Shown here in pieces: positions 57,495 through 64,000 of a stretch of 64,000 nt of DNA (the stretch's first letter is position 1; each line of letters starts with the position of its first letter). Below the pieces are notes generated by a model, which saw nothing but the letters and a program-made list of their open reading frames with translations, was not told the DNA's origin and did not search any database. Source of the stretch: Streptococcus sp. SK643 (GTDB lineage: Bacteria > Bacillota > Bacilli > Lactobacillales > Streptococcaceae). The stretch lies in assembly GCF_000259505.1 (NCBI RefSeq), contig NZ_AJMM01000008.1:1-64000 (forward strand), written 5' to 3'. The position numbers were made by a program, and so were the translations under genes.

Positions 57495-57947
57495 TTAGTC
57501 AATCTTATAGAGTTTTTTCCAAGATTCAATTGCCCATTTATGACTTCCTCGCTTAAGATTTTCAATGGCTTGATCAATTGAGAACCATGCAATATGATTA
57601 AAGTCTTCTAGGGGCTTTTGTACTTCTTGAAAAGAAGTGGCTTCATAGAGATAGGCGGGGTTATAATAGTAAGTATCACGGTGACGGGAATAAAAATACT
57701 CATCAGCCTGACCAAAGTAAGTACCAATTTCAGCTGTAAAGCCAAGTTCCTCAATCAGCTCACGTTTCAGAGCTTCTTGATGATTTTCATCAGTTTCGAT
57801 CTCTCCACCGGGTAAAAACCAAGCACCGTTTGGAGCTTGCACGAGAACAATTTTTTGTTTAGTTTTGTCAGGTATAACAGCGTATACACCATATCGAGCT
57901 ATGTAGTTGACATTTTCTTTTTTTTCACCAAAGGTTGGGTTTGCCAT
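57495..57947 (-). CDS. NUDIX hydrolase
   Basis: A 150-aa pyrophosphohydrolase. The Nudix box is complete in GGEIETDENHQEALK followed by RELIEELGF (about 49-72), matching Gx5Ex7REUxEExGU. The substrate is a nucleoside diphosphate derivative of unknown type, possibly an oxidised nucleotide. The start is ATG 57947, with a GAGG upstream; a longer in-frame start at 57986 is less likely. It has its own consensus-like promoter. Confidence 0.87.
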   Translation of the reverse strand: MANPTFGEKKENVNYIARYGVYAVIPDKTKQKIVLVQAPNGAWFLPGGEIETDENHQEALKRELIEELGFTAEIGTYFGQADEYFYSRHRDTYYYNPAYLYEATSFQEVQKPLEDFNHIAWFSIDQAIENLKRGSHKWAIESWKKLYKID

Positions 57948-57981
57948 AGTATATTCCTCATTATCAAGTATCTTTACTATT

Positions 57982-58010
57982 ATCATAATGGACTAAAGGC
58001 AAGGTGTCAA
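57982..58010 (-). promoter_or_regulatory. Promoter of the NUDIX gene
   Basis: Minus strand: TTGACA (plus 58005-58010), 17 bp, TATGAT (plus 57982-57987). Confidence 0.75.
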
Positions 58011-58030
58011 GTGGCTAGTGATTATTTTAG

Positions 58031-58068
58031 AAAAAATAGAACAGAGACGACTAGCATCTCTGTTCTAT
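58031..58068 (-). terminator. Intrinsic terminator of clpE
   Basis: ATAGAACAGAGA / TCTCTGTTCTAT perfect 12-bp stem; the plus-strand A run is the minus-strand T run. It lies between clpE and the NUDIX promoter. Confidence 0.88.
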
Positions 58069-58077
58069 CTGGATGTT

Positions 58078-60336
58078 TTACTCACTTTCAGAAGTTTTAG
58101 TTTCAGTTTTCTTTGCAGATTTGATTTGAATTTTACCATTACTTGTCATAACTGCTTTGAGATCTTTTTCACTTGGATTTTCAAGATAGTAGTCAGTGAT
58201 AGCGTCTTCAATATAGTCTTGAATAGTACGGCGTAGTGGACGCGCTCCCATTTTTGGATCGTAACCAAGGTCTACCAATTTTTCCTTGACCTTGTCTGTC
58301 ACATCGAGGTGGATGTTATTGCTAGAAAGGCGTTTGTTCACATCTGCTAGCATTAGTTCAACGATTTGAAGGAGGTTATCCTTGCTCAGAGCTTTAAATT
58401 CAATGATACCATCAAAACGGTTCATAAACTCTGGGCTAAAGAAGTTGCCTAGTTCTCCAAGAACAGAGTTGGTGCGTCCTTCTCGAGCAGCTCCAAAACC
58501 AACGCTTGCTTCTGATTTTCCTGTTCCAGCATTTGAGGTCATGATAATGATGGCATCTTTGAAGCTAACAGTACGTCCTTGTCCATCTGTCAAACGACCA
58601 TCGTCTAATACTTGAAGGAACATATGCATGACATCTGGATGAGCTTTTTCGACCTCGTCCAGTAGAATGAGTGAGTAGGGATTTCGACGAACTTTTTCCG
58701 TTAGTTGCCCAGCTTCGTCATAGCCGACATAACCTGGAGGGGCCCCTACAAGTTTGGCTACGCTGTGTTTTTCCATATATTCACTCATATCAAAGCGAAT
58801 CATGCTATCAGCAGAGCCAAAGAGTTCAATAGCAAGTTGTTTTGAAAGCTCTGTTTTTCCGACACCGGTTGGCCCAACAAAGAGGAAACTCCCGATTGGA
58901 CGATTAGGAGTACCTAGTCCCACACGATTACGGCGAATAGCTTTAGCGATTTTATCAACAGCTTCGTCCTGTCCAATAACATGGGCTTTTAGGTCTTCTG
59001 CTAAGTGGATGAGTTGAGACTGTTCTTTTTCTTTAAGATCGCCAACAGGGATATTTGTTTTTTGCTCGATAATATGCTCAATCGTTTTTTCGCTGATTAT
59101 TGGTGTATCTTGGTCTGTCACCTTTGTTTTTTGCATTTCCTTATATTTTGCAATCTGATCTCGGAAATAGGCAGCTTTTTCAAAATCTTCATCACGTGTA
59201 GCTTGTGACTTGAGATTTTCAGCTTCAATCAAGCGTTGATCAATTATTTTTGGATCTACAAAATTTAAAGTCAAGTTCATCTTAGATCCTGCTTCATCCA
59301 GAAGGTCAATAGCCTTATCTGGTAAGAAACGATCCTGTATATAACGATTGGATAAAGTAGCAGCCGCTTCAATGGCACTATCCGTATAATGAACGTGATG
59401 GTAGTCTTCGTATTTCTTTTGGATACCTTTTAGGATGATAATCGTTTCTTCAACCGTTGGTTCATCAACCTTAACGGGTTGCATACGACGCTCAAGGGCA
59501 GCATCCTTTTCAATAATTCGGTATTCGTTGAGAGTAGTAGCTCCTACCAATTGTAACTCCCCGCGAGACAGAGCTGGTTTTAGGATATTGCCTGCATCCA
59601 TATTGCCATCTCCAGCAGAACCTGCACCGACAATCTCATGGATTTCATCTATAAAGAGAATAATATCATTGCGCTGGCGAATCTCTTCCATGAGTTTTTG
59701 CATGCGTTCCTCAAATTGCCCACGGATACCAGTTCCTTGAACTAAGCTGACTACGTCTAGACGGATGACTTGCTTACCTTGAAGTTTATGAGGAACATCA
59801 CCATCGACGATTTTTTGAGCTAGGCCTTCCACTACGGCTGTTTTACCGACACCAGGCTCTCCGATGAGAACGGGATTGTTTTTGGTTCTACGGTTTAGAA
59901 TTTCGATAACCCGGATAATTTCTTCATCTCGACCAATAACAGGGTCAATATCTCCACGACGGGCAATCTCAGTAATATTGATACCAAATTCCTCTAGAAG
60001 GCCTTTTTCTTGGCTTGGAGGTGGAGTTTGAGCTGGACCACGGCTTTGTGAACCATAGCCCCCGTTGCCACCATAGCCCCCACCTGATTGAGTAGGAGGG
60101 ATAGGAGGAGTATCGTGCGAAGAAGGTTTAAAATTATTTAAATCATTGAAAAAGTCACCAAATGGATCAAAATCTCTATTGTTTAAATCGGTCATACCTT
60201 TGAATAGTGTATTATTTGGATCTGTTTTAATAATTTTATAACAATTTTGACACAAATCAATTTGTTTTTGGTACCCATTATGATTGGTGTAAAGATGAAT
60301 CGTTGAGTCATTGATTTTGCAGTTTTGACAAAGCAT
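58078..60336 (-). CDS. clpE: ATP-dependent Clp protease ATP-binding subunit ClpE
   Basis: A 752-aa HSP100 unfoldase that feeds ClpP. The N-terminal zinc finger has Cys3, Cys6, Cys29 and Cys32. A Gly/Pro/Gln-rich linker (about 75-105) leads to AAA module 1 (GEPGVGKT near 158-165), a UVR-like coiled segment near 373-408 and AAA module 2 (GPTGVGKTE near 479-487, then the Clp-family sensor regions). The zinc finger and lack of a ClpC N-domain distinguish ClpE. It is heat-inducible, fitting the CtsR box and CIRCE-like element upstream. Confidence 0.96.
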   Translation of the reverse strand: MLCQNCKINDSTIHLYTNHNGYQKQIDLCQNCYKIIKTDPNNTLFKGMTDLNNRDFDPFGDFFNDLNNFKPSSHDTPPIPPTQSGGGYGGNGGYGSQSRGPAQTPPPSQEKGLLEEFGINITEIARRGDIDPVIGRDEEIIRVIEILNRRTKNNPVLIGEPGVGKTAVVEGLAQKIVDGDVPHKLQGKQVIRLDVVSLVQGTGIRGQFEERMQKLMEEIRQRNDIILFIDEIHEIVGAGSAGDGNMDAGNILKPALSRGELQLVGATTLNEYRIIEKDAALERRMQPVKVDEPTVEETIIILKGIQKKYEDYHHVHYTDSAIEAAATLSNRYIQDRFLPDKAIDLLDEAGSKMNLTLNFVDPKIIDQRLIEAENLKSQATRDEDFEKAAYFRDQIAKYKEMQKTKVTDQDTPIISEKTIEHIIEQKTNIPVGDLKEKEQSQLIHLAEDLKAHVIGQDEAVDKIAKAIRRNRVGLGTPNRPIGSFLFVGPTGVGKTELSKQLAIELFGSADSMIRFDMSEYMEKHSVAKLVGAPPGYVGYDEAGQLTEKVRRNPYSLILLDEVEKAHPDVMHMFLQVLDDGRLTDGQGRTVSFKDAIIIMTSNAGTGKSEASVGFGAAREGRTNSVLGELGNFFSPEFMNRFDGIIEFKALSKDNLLQIVELMLADVNKRLSSNNIHLDVTDKVKEKLVDLGYDPKMGARPLRRTIQDYIEDAITDYYLENPSEKDLKAVMTSNGKIQIKSAKKTETKTSESE

Positions 60337-60376
60337 ACATCTACCTCATTTCGTTTTGAATTTAACCTAGCAAAAA

Positions 60377-60393
60377 GGTCAAAAATAGTCAAA
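60377..60393 (-). promoter_or_regulatory. CtsR operator of clpE
   Basis: Plus strand GGTCAAA-AAT-AGTCAAA is a tandem heptanucleotide with 3-nt spacing that matches the CtsR consensus. It lies between the -10 and the clpE start. Confidence 0.92.
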
Positions 60394-60406
60394 TTTCTAT
60401 ACATTC

Positions 60407-60434
60407 ATTATAACAGGATTGAGTTGTAAAGCAA
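60407..60434 (-). promoter_or_regulatory. Promoter of clpE
   Basis: Minus strand: TTGCTT (plus 60429-60434), 16 bp, TATAAT (plus 60407-60412) with extended TGT. Confidence 0.75.
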
Positions 60435-60450
60435 GTAAAAAGATTGGATG

Positions 60451-60477
60451 TTGGCACTTTTTATAAAAGAGTGCTAA
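60451..60477. promoter_or_regulatory. CIRCE-like HrcA operator upstream of clpE
   Basis: TTGGCACTT-N9-GAGTGCTAA. The right arm is a perfect CIRCE arm, and the left differs from TTAGCACTC at two positions. The 9-nt spacing is exactly that of CIRCE. It lies about 16 bp upstream of the clpE -35 and downstream of the YkuJ-like gene's terminator. Confidence 0.75.
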
Positions 60478-60505
60478 TAGTATCATAAAAGTAAAAGAAG
60501 TCTAA

Positions 60506-60537
60506 AAAATCCCTTTTGTGGAGACAAAAAGGATTTT
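60506..60537 (-). terminator. Intrinsic terminator of the YkuJ-like gene
   Basis: AAAATCCCTTTTGT pairs with ACAAAAAGGATTTT with one mismatch (14 positions), loop GGAG; the A run on the plus strand is the minus-strand T run. Confidence 0.85.
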
Positions 60538-60576
60538 GGTAAATTATAATAGGGTTGATTCTGACTTTTGTAAAAA

Positions 60577-60807
60577 TTAGTAAAGGAGTTCGTAAATCTC
60601 CATTGCAATCAAGTCGATACTATCAAAAGTGTAAGTTTCACGTGCTTCTACATCACGAAGGGTAAAGAGTGCTCCGTTTTCTTCATCATAGCTGTATGCA
60701 ACTTCTGCAACAACAACTCCTTCACGTTCAAAGTTACGTTTTAAATTTCCACCGTCTTTTGTCATTGCTTCTAGACGGTTGATGATCCTAACCAAATGTG
60801 ATTCCAT
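60577..60807 (-). CDS. DUF1797 / YkuJ family protein
   Basis: A 76-aa protein of the YkuJ (PF08796) family with MESHLVRIINRLEAM, then a middle VVVAEVAYSYDEENG and C-terminal LIAMEIYELLY. The family is conserved in Firmicutes with unknown function and has a small alpha/beta fold. It has a GAAGGAGAATC ribosome site. Single-gene unit ending in a strong terminator before the clpE control region. Confidence 0.83.
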   Translation of the reverse strand: MESHLVRIINRLEAMTKDGGNLKRNFEREGVVVAEVAYSYDEENGALFTLRDVEARETYTFDSIDLIAMEIYELLY

Positions 60808-60934
60808 TTTGATTCTCCTTCATTTCTTATCGTTACTATTTTACCACAAATAAGGGCATCTTGACTAGAAAAAACTAAGATTTCTCACTATTTCTAACTT
60901 CTAAAAGATTTTTAAGATAAATTTGACAAAGTAT

Positions 60935-60963
60935 TTGCATTTTAATGCAACTTATGTTATAAT
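60935..60963 (+). promoter_or_regulatory. Promoter of the amino-acid ABC operon, with an overlapping palindrome
   Basis: TTGCAT (60935-60940), 17 bp, TATAAT (60958-60963) with extended TGT. The inverted repeat TTGCATT-TT-AATGCAA (60935-60950) covers the -35 and spacer and is a candidate operator. A TTGACA at 60923 is too far (29 bp) to be the -35. Confidence 0.7.
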
Positions 60964-60997
60964 CATACAGTATTTTATTTTAGAAAGCAGTTTGACT

Positions 60998-61681
60998 ATG
61001 AATTTTTCTTTTTTACCTAAGTATTTACCTTATTTTAACTATGGGGCTATTGTGACGGTTCTCATTTCTATATGTGTTGTCTTTTTGGGGACTATTTTGG
61101 GTGTTGTCTTGGCTTTTGGGCAACGTTCAAATTTTAAACCGCTTGCATGGCTCGCAAACTTGTACGTTTGGATTTTCCGTGGGACACCAATGATGGTTCA
61201 GATTATGATTGCCTTTGCCCTTATGCATATCGATGCTCCGACTATTCAAGTTGGGATTTTGGGGGTTGATCTTTCTCGTCTGATTCCAGGGATTTTGATA
61301 ATCTCTATGAACAGTGGTGCTTATGTTTCTGAAACAGTTCGTGCGGGTATCAATGCCGTTCCAAAAGGTCAATTAGAAGCGGCCTACTCCCTAGGTATTC
61401 GTCCTAAAAATGCTATGCGCTATGTGATTTTGCCACAAGCTATCAAAAATATTTTGCCAGCATTGGGGAATGAATTTATCACCATTATCAAGGATAGTTC
61501 CCTTTTATCAGCTATTGGTGTTATGGAGTTGTGGAATGGAGCTACGACAGTTTCTACAACAACCTATCTACCTTTAACACCACTTTTATTTGCAGCCTTT
61601 TATTATTTGGTGATGACCTCAATTTTGACAGTGGCCTTGAAAGCTTTTGAAAAACGTCTAGGACAAGGAGATAAAAAATAA
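60998..61681 (+). CDS. Polar amino-acid ABC transporter permease (GlnP-like)
   Basis: A 227-aa HisM/GlnP-family permease with about five helices and the EAA loop [19 protein letters not shown]. It forms the channel of a polar amino acid importer; no binding domain is fused, so a separate lipoprotein is needed. ATG 60998 is used because a longer frame would begin within the promoter region. The stop overlaps the ATPase start by one base. The ribosome site is weak. Confidence 0.88.
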   Translation: MNFSFLPKYLPYFNYGAIVTVLISICVVFLGTILGVVLAFGQRSNFKPLAWLANLYVWIFRGTPMMVQIMIAFALMHIDAPTIQVGILGVDLSRLIPGILIISMNSGAYVSETVRAGINAVPKGQLEAAYSLGIRPKNAMRYVILPQAIKNILPALGNEFITIIKDSSLLSAIGVMELWNGATTVSTTTYLPLTPLLFAAFYYLVMTSILTVALKAFEKRLGQGDKK

Positions 61682-62415
61682 TGACAGAAACTTTGATAAA
61701 AATTGAAAACCTCCATAAATGCTTTGGCAAGAATGAAGTATTAAAGGGCATCAACCTCGAGATTAAAAGAGGAGAAGTTGTCGTTATCATCGGTCCTTCA
61801 GGGAGTGGGAAATCTACCTTGCTTCGCTCTATGAATTTGTTGGAAGAAGCAAGCCAGGGGAAGGTTATCTTTGAGGGAGTCGATATTACGGACAAGAAGA
61901 ATGACCTGTTTGCCATGCGTGAGAAGATGGGAATGGTATTTCAACAGTTCAATCTCTTTCCAAATATGACTGTGGTGGAAAATATTACCTTGTCACCTAT
62001 TAAAACGAAGGGAGAAAGTAAGCAAGTTGCCGAAAAGAGAGCGCAAGAACTTTTAGAAAAAGTTGGTTTACCTGATAAGGCGAAGGCCTATCCTCAGAGT
62101 TTGTCAGGTGGACAACAGCAACGGATTGCTATCGCCCGTGGCCTAGCTATGGAACCAGATGTCTTACTCTTTGATGAACCGACATCAGCTTTAGATCCAG
62201 AGATGGTAGGTGAAGTACTAGGTGTTATGCAAGATCTTGCCAAATCTGGGATGACCATGGTGATTGTTACGCATGAAATGGGATTTGCTCGTGAAGTAGC
62301 AGACCGAGTCATCTTTATGGCAGATGGAGTGGTGGTAGAAGACGGAACACCAGAACAAATTTTCGAACAGACCCATGAACAAAGAACCAAAGACTTTTTG
62401 AGTAAGGTTTTGTAA
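61681..62415 (+). CDS. Polar amino-acid ABC transporter ATPase (GlnQ-like)
   Basis: A 244-aa ABC ATPase of the amino acid uptake class: Walker [10 protein letters not shown] near 38-46, signature LSGGQQQR near 141-148, Walker [14 protein letters not shown] and switch His in VTHEMGFA. It pairs with the upstream permease. The orphan binding lipoprotein at 11945-12760 could in principle serve such a pair, but it is unlinked and this is speculation. Confidence 0.92.
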   Translation: MTETLIKIENLHKCFGKNEVLKGINLEIKRGEVVVIIGPSGSGKSTLLRSMNLLEEASQGKVIFEGVDITDKKNDLFAMREKMGMVFQQFNLFPNMTVVENITLSPIKTKGESKQVAEKRAQELLEKVGLPDKAKAYPQSLSGGQQQRIAIARGLAMEPDVLLFDEPTSALDPEMVGEVLGVMQDLAKSGMTMVIVTHEMGFAREVADRVIFMADGVVVEDGTPEQIFEQTHEQRTKDFLSKVL

Positions 62416-62481
62416 AATAAGAGTTTTTTTAGAAAACTATCCATTACCATCTTTTATTTTAAAAATGAAGTAAACATGTTT

Positions 62482-62525
62482 AAAGGATTGAATTTTGATG
62501 TATGTCGAAATCAATCCTTTTCTTT
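62482..62525 (+). terminator. Intrinsic terminator of the amino-acid ABC operon
   Basis: AAAGGATTGAATTT pairs with AAATCAATCCTTT with one bulge, followed by a T-rich run. Confidence 0.75.
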
Positions 62526-62566
62526 TACGTAGAATGGCGTAAAATTGTACAAAATAGTCCAAAAAA

Positions 62567-62575
62567 TGGTATAAT
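62567..62575 (+). promoter_or_regulatory. Extended -10 promoter of metK
   Basis: TGGTATAAT with TATAAT at 62570-62575, without a good -35. Confidence 0.65.
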
Positions 62576-62581
62576 GATGTG

Positions 62582-62676
62582 GTTATATAGTCCCGATAAG
62601 ATGGTAGGCATTCATCAATAGTTGTTTTCCTACCAGTACTTTGTAACTCTATAACACTATATTTAAGGGGGGACAT
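62582..62676 (+). promoter_or_regulatory. SMK box (SAM-III riboswitch) controlling metK
   Basis: GTCCCGATAAGATGG (62590-62604) with a TAGG/CCTA helix, TTGTAAC (62641-62647) and the Shine-Dalgarno GGGGGGAC (62667-62674). GTCCC (62590-62594) is complementary to GGGAC in the ribosome site. These are the conserved SMK box parts, in which SAM binding pairs the anti-SD with the SD and blocks metK translation. A second pairing, GTTATATAG with CTCTATAAC, could form the alternative fold. Confidence 0.9.
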
Positions 62677-62680
62677 TTTT

Positions 62681-63871
62681 ATGTCAGAACGTAAATTATT
62701 CACGTCTGAATCTGTATCTGAGGGGCATCCAGACAAGATTGCAGACCAAATTTCAGATGCGATTTTGGATGCTATTTTAGCAAAAGATCCAGAAGCTCAC
62801 GTTGCAGCTGAGACAGCTGTTTATACTGGTTCCGTCCATGTTTTTGGGGAAATATCTACAACTGCTTATGTAGATATCAATCGTGTGGTTCGTGATACCA
62901 TTGCTGAGATTGGGTATACCAATACTGAGTATGGATTTTCTGCTGAAACGGTAGGAGTTCATCCATCACTCGTTGAGCAATCTCCAGATATTGCACAAGG
63001 TGTCAATGAAGCCTTGGAAGTTCGTGGAAATGCAGATCAAGATCCACTGGATTTGATTGGTGCTGGAGACCAAGGTCTCATGTTTGGATTTGCAGTTGAT
63101 GAGACTGAGGAGTTTATGCCATTACCAATTTCACTCAGTCATAAATTGGTTCGTCGTCTGGCAGAACTTCGTAAGTCGGGGGAAATTAGCTATCTACGTC
63201 CAGATGCTAAATCTCAAGTGACTGTTGAGTATGATGAAAATGACCGTCCAGTTCGTGTCGATACTGTTGTTATTTCAACTCAACACGATCCAGAAGTCAG
63301 CAATGAACAAATCCACGATGATGTCATTAAGAAGGTTATCAAAGAAGTGATACCAGCTTCTTACTTAGATGCGCAAACCAAATTCTTTATCAATCCAACT
63401 GGTCGCTTCGTTATTGGTGGACCTCAAGGAGACTCTGGTTTGACAGGTCGTAAGATTATCGTAGATACATATGGAGGCTATTCACGTCATGGTGGCGGGG
63501 CTTTTTCTGGTAAGGATGCGACTAAGGTTGACCGATCAGCCTCTTATGCAGCTCGTTATATTGCTAAAAATATCGTTGCAGCAGGTCTTGCTAAGAAAGC
63601 AGAAGTACAACTTGCTTATGCAATTGGTGTAGCACAACCAGTATCTGTCCGTATCGATACCTTTGGTACTGGAACGGTTGCTGAAAGTAAACTTGAAAAA
63701 GCAGCTCGTCAAATCTTTGACCTTCGTCCTGCAGGGATTATCAAAATGCTAGATCTCAAACGACCAATTTACCGTCAAACAGCGGCTTATGGTCATATGG
63801 GACGTACGGATATTGATCTCCCATGGGAGCGATTGGATAAAGTAGAAGCTTTGAAAGAAGCTGTTAAATAA
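62681..63871 (+). CDS. metK: S-adenosylmethionine synthetase
   Basis: A 396-aa enzyme making S-adenosylmethionine from methionine and ATP, of normal length. Signatures are [14 protein letters not shown] near 13-26, [12 protein letters not shown] near 127-138 and [17 protein letters not shown] near 266-282, the phosphate-binding loop. Its ribosome site is the regulated arm of the SMK box, so expression should fall when SAM is plentiful. A terminator follows. Confidence 0.97.
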   Translation: MSERKLFTSESVSEGHPDKIADQISDAILDAILAKDPEAHVAAETAVYTGSVHVFGEISTTAYVDINRVVRDTIAEIGYTNTEYGFSAETVGVHPSLVEQSPDIAQGVNEALEVRGNADQDPLDLIGAGDQGLMFGFAVDETEEFMPLPISLSHKLVRRLAELRKSGEISYLRPDAKSQVTVEYDENDRPVRVDTVVISTQHDPEVSNEQIHDDVIKKVIKEVIPASYLDAQTKFFINPTGRFVIGGPQGDSGLTGRKIIVDTYGGYSRHGGGAFSGKDATKVDRSASYAARYIAKNIVAAGLAKKAEVQLAYAIGVAQPVSVRIDTFGTGTVAESKLEKAARQIFDLRPAGIIKMLDLKRPIYRQTAAYGHMGRTDIDLPWERLDKVEALKEAVK

Positions 63872-63874
63872 CAC

Positions 63875-63902
63875 AAAAGGAGGACGATTTCCCTCCTTTT
63901 TT
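63875..63902 (+). terminator. Intrinsic terminator of metK
   Basis: AAAAGGAGG / CCTCCTTTT 9-bp stem followed by more T. Confidence 0.9.
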
Positions 63903-63924
63903 CATTGAAATTATAGCTTAAATT

Positions 63925-63933
63925 TGATAAGAT
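63925..63933 (+). promoter_or_regulatory. Extended -10 promoter of the last gene
   Basis: TGATAAGAT with TAAGAT at 63928-63933; the ATG at 63940 follows after 6 nt, predicting a transcript that begins at or beside the start codon. Confidence 0.5.
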
Positions 63934-63939
63934 AGTCTT

Positions 63940-64000
63940 ATGAATAAAAGTAGAATCAAACGTGTAAACCACGGTAAAAAAAGAATAGCCTTACTAGCCT
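63940..64000 (+). CDS. Start of an unidentified gene (partial)
   Basis: Twenty codons reach the window edge, beginning MNKSRIKRVNHGKKRIALLA: a basic N-terminus leading into what may be a hydrophobic segment, as in a signal peptide or membrane anchor. Too short to identify. No ribosome site precedes the ATG. Confidence 0.55.
   Translation, partial: MNKSRIKRVNHGKKRIALLA

Noticed and set aside
60923-60997. Extension of the GlnP-like permease to TTG 60923
   Set aside because: It runs through the promoter; the family N-terminus starts at ATG 60998.

Overview
The window is typical low-GC Firmicute DNA from a Mitis-group Streptococcus (S. mitis / S. oralis / S. pneumoniae relatives). The proteins and most of the gene order, from pstS through murB-potABCD, alaS and the aro cluster to psr, match what I remember of the pneumococcal chromosome. 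A BOX repeat (24540-24644), which is characteristic of this group, supports the assignment. The species cannot be fixed from the sequence alone.

Layout. 1-6654: the end of an LPXTG surface protein, then hemW, an acyl-ACP thioesterase, a HAD phosphatase, a membrane protein, spx, a UPF0223 gene, an inositol-phosphatase-like gene and rsmF. 6869-11787: a complete phosphate uptake operon, pstS-pstC-pstA-pstB1-pstB2-phoU. 11945-15687: an orphan amino-acid binding lipoprotein, a MocR-type regulator divergent from acetolactate decarboxylase (budA), and a YhfC-type membrane protein. 15798-20644: murB and the spermidine/putrescine importer potABCD, with a structured untranslated stretch between them. 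21094-24448: an alanine T-box controlling a LURP-one-like gene and alaS. 24540-28629: the BOX element, a cytoplasmic alpha-amylase and an ABC transporter pair. 28830-37925: an rRNA methyltransferase and the shikimate / aromatic amino acid pathway (aroD, aroE, aroB, aroC, tyrA, a YlbF-family gene, aroA, aroK, pheA).

37922-45823 is the most distinctive part. It holds an LCP (psr) ligase, a LicD phosphotransferase, a GT2 glycosyltransferase, a Wzy-like polymerase fused to a second LicD domain, a divergent third LicD protein and, convergent, a TacF-like flippase. Together they look like assembly, polymerisation, export and wall attachment of a teichoic acid or related phospho-decorated polymer. 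A broken cell-wall-binding-repeat fragment and a tiny hydrophobic ORF lie between the two convergent blocks.

45947-56087: mecA, hom-thrB, msrAB, a heterodimeric ABC exporter, an SAH/MTA deaminase-like amidohydrolase, and rplJ-rplL behind an L10-type leader. 56297-60807 (minus strand): a GNAT acetyltransferase, a DUF1827 gene, a NUDIX hydrolase, clpE with a CtsR box and a CIRCE-like element, and a YkuJ-like gene. 60998-64000: a GlnPQ-type transporter, metK behind an SMK-box (SAM-III) riboswitch, and the start of one more gene.

Regulatory sequences are unusually readable here: near-consensus promoters (several with extended -10), about twenty intrinsic terminators, a T-box, an SMK box, an L10 leader, CtsR and CIRCE sites, a LacI-type operator and three candidate leaderless starts. 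I found no rRNA or tRNA gene, CRISPR array, prophage or intact insertion sequence. Family assignments come from reading motifs and from memory; no database search was run.
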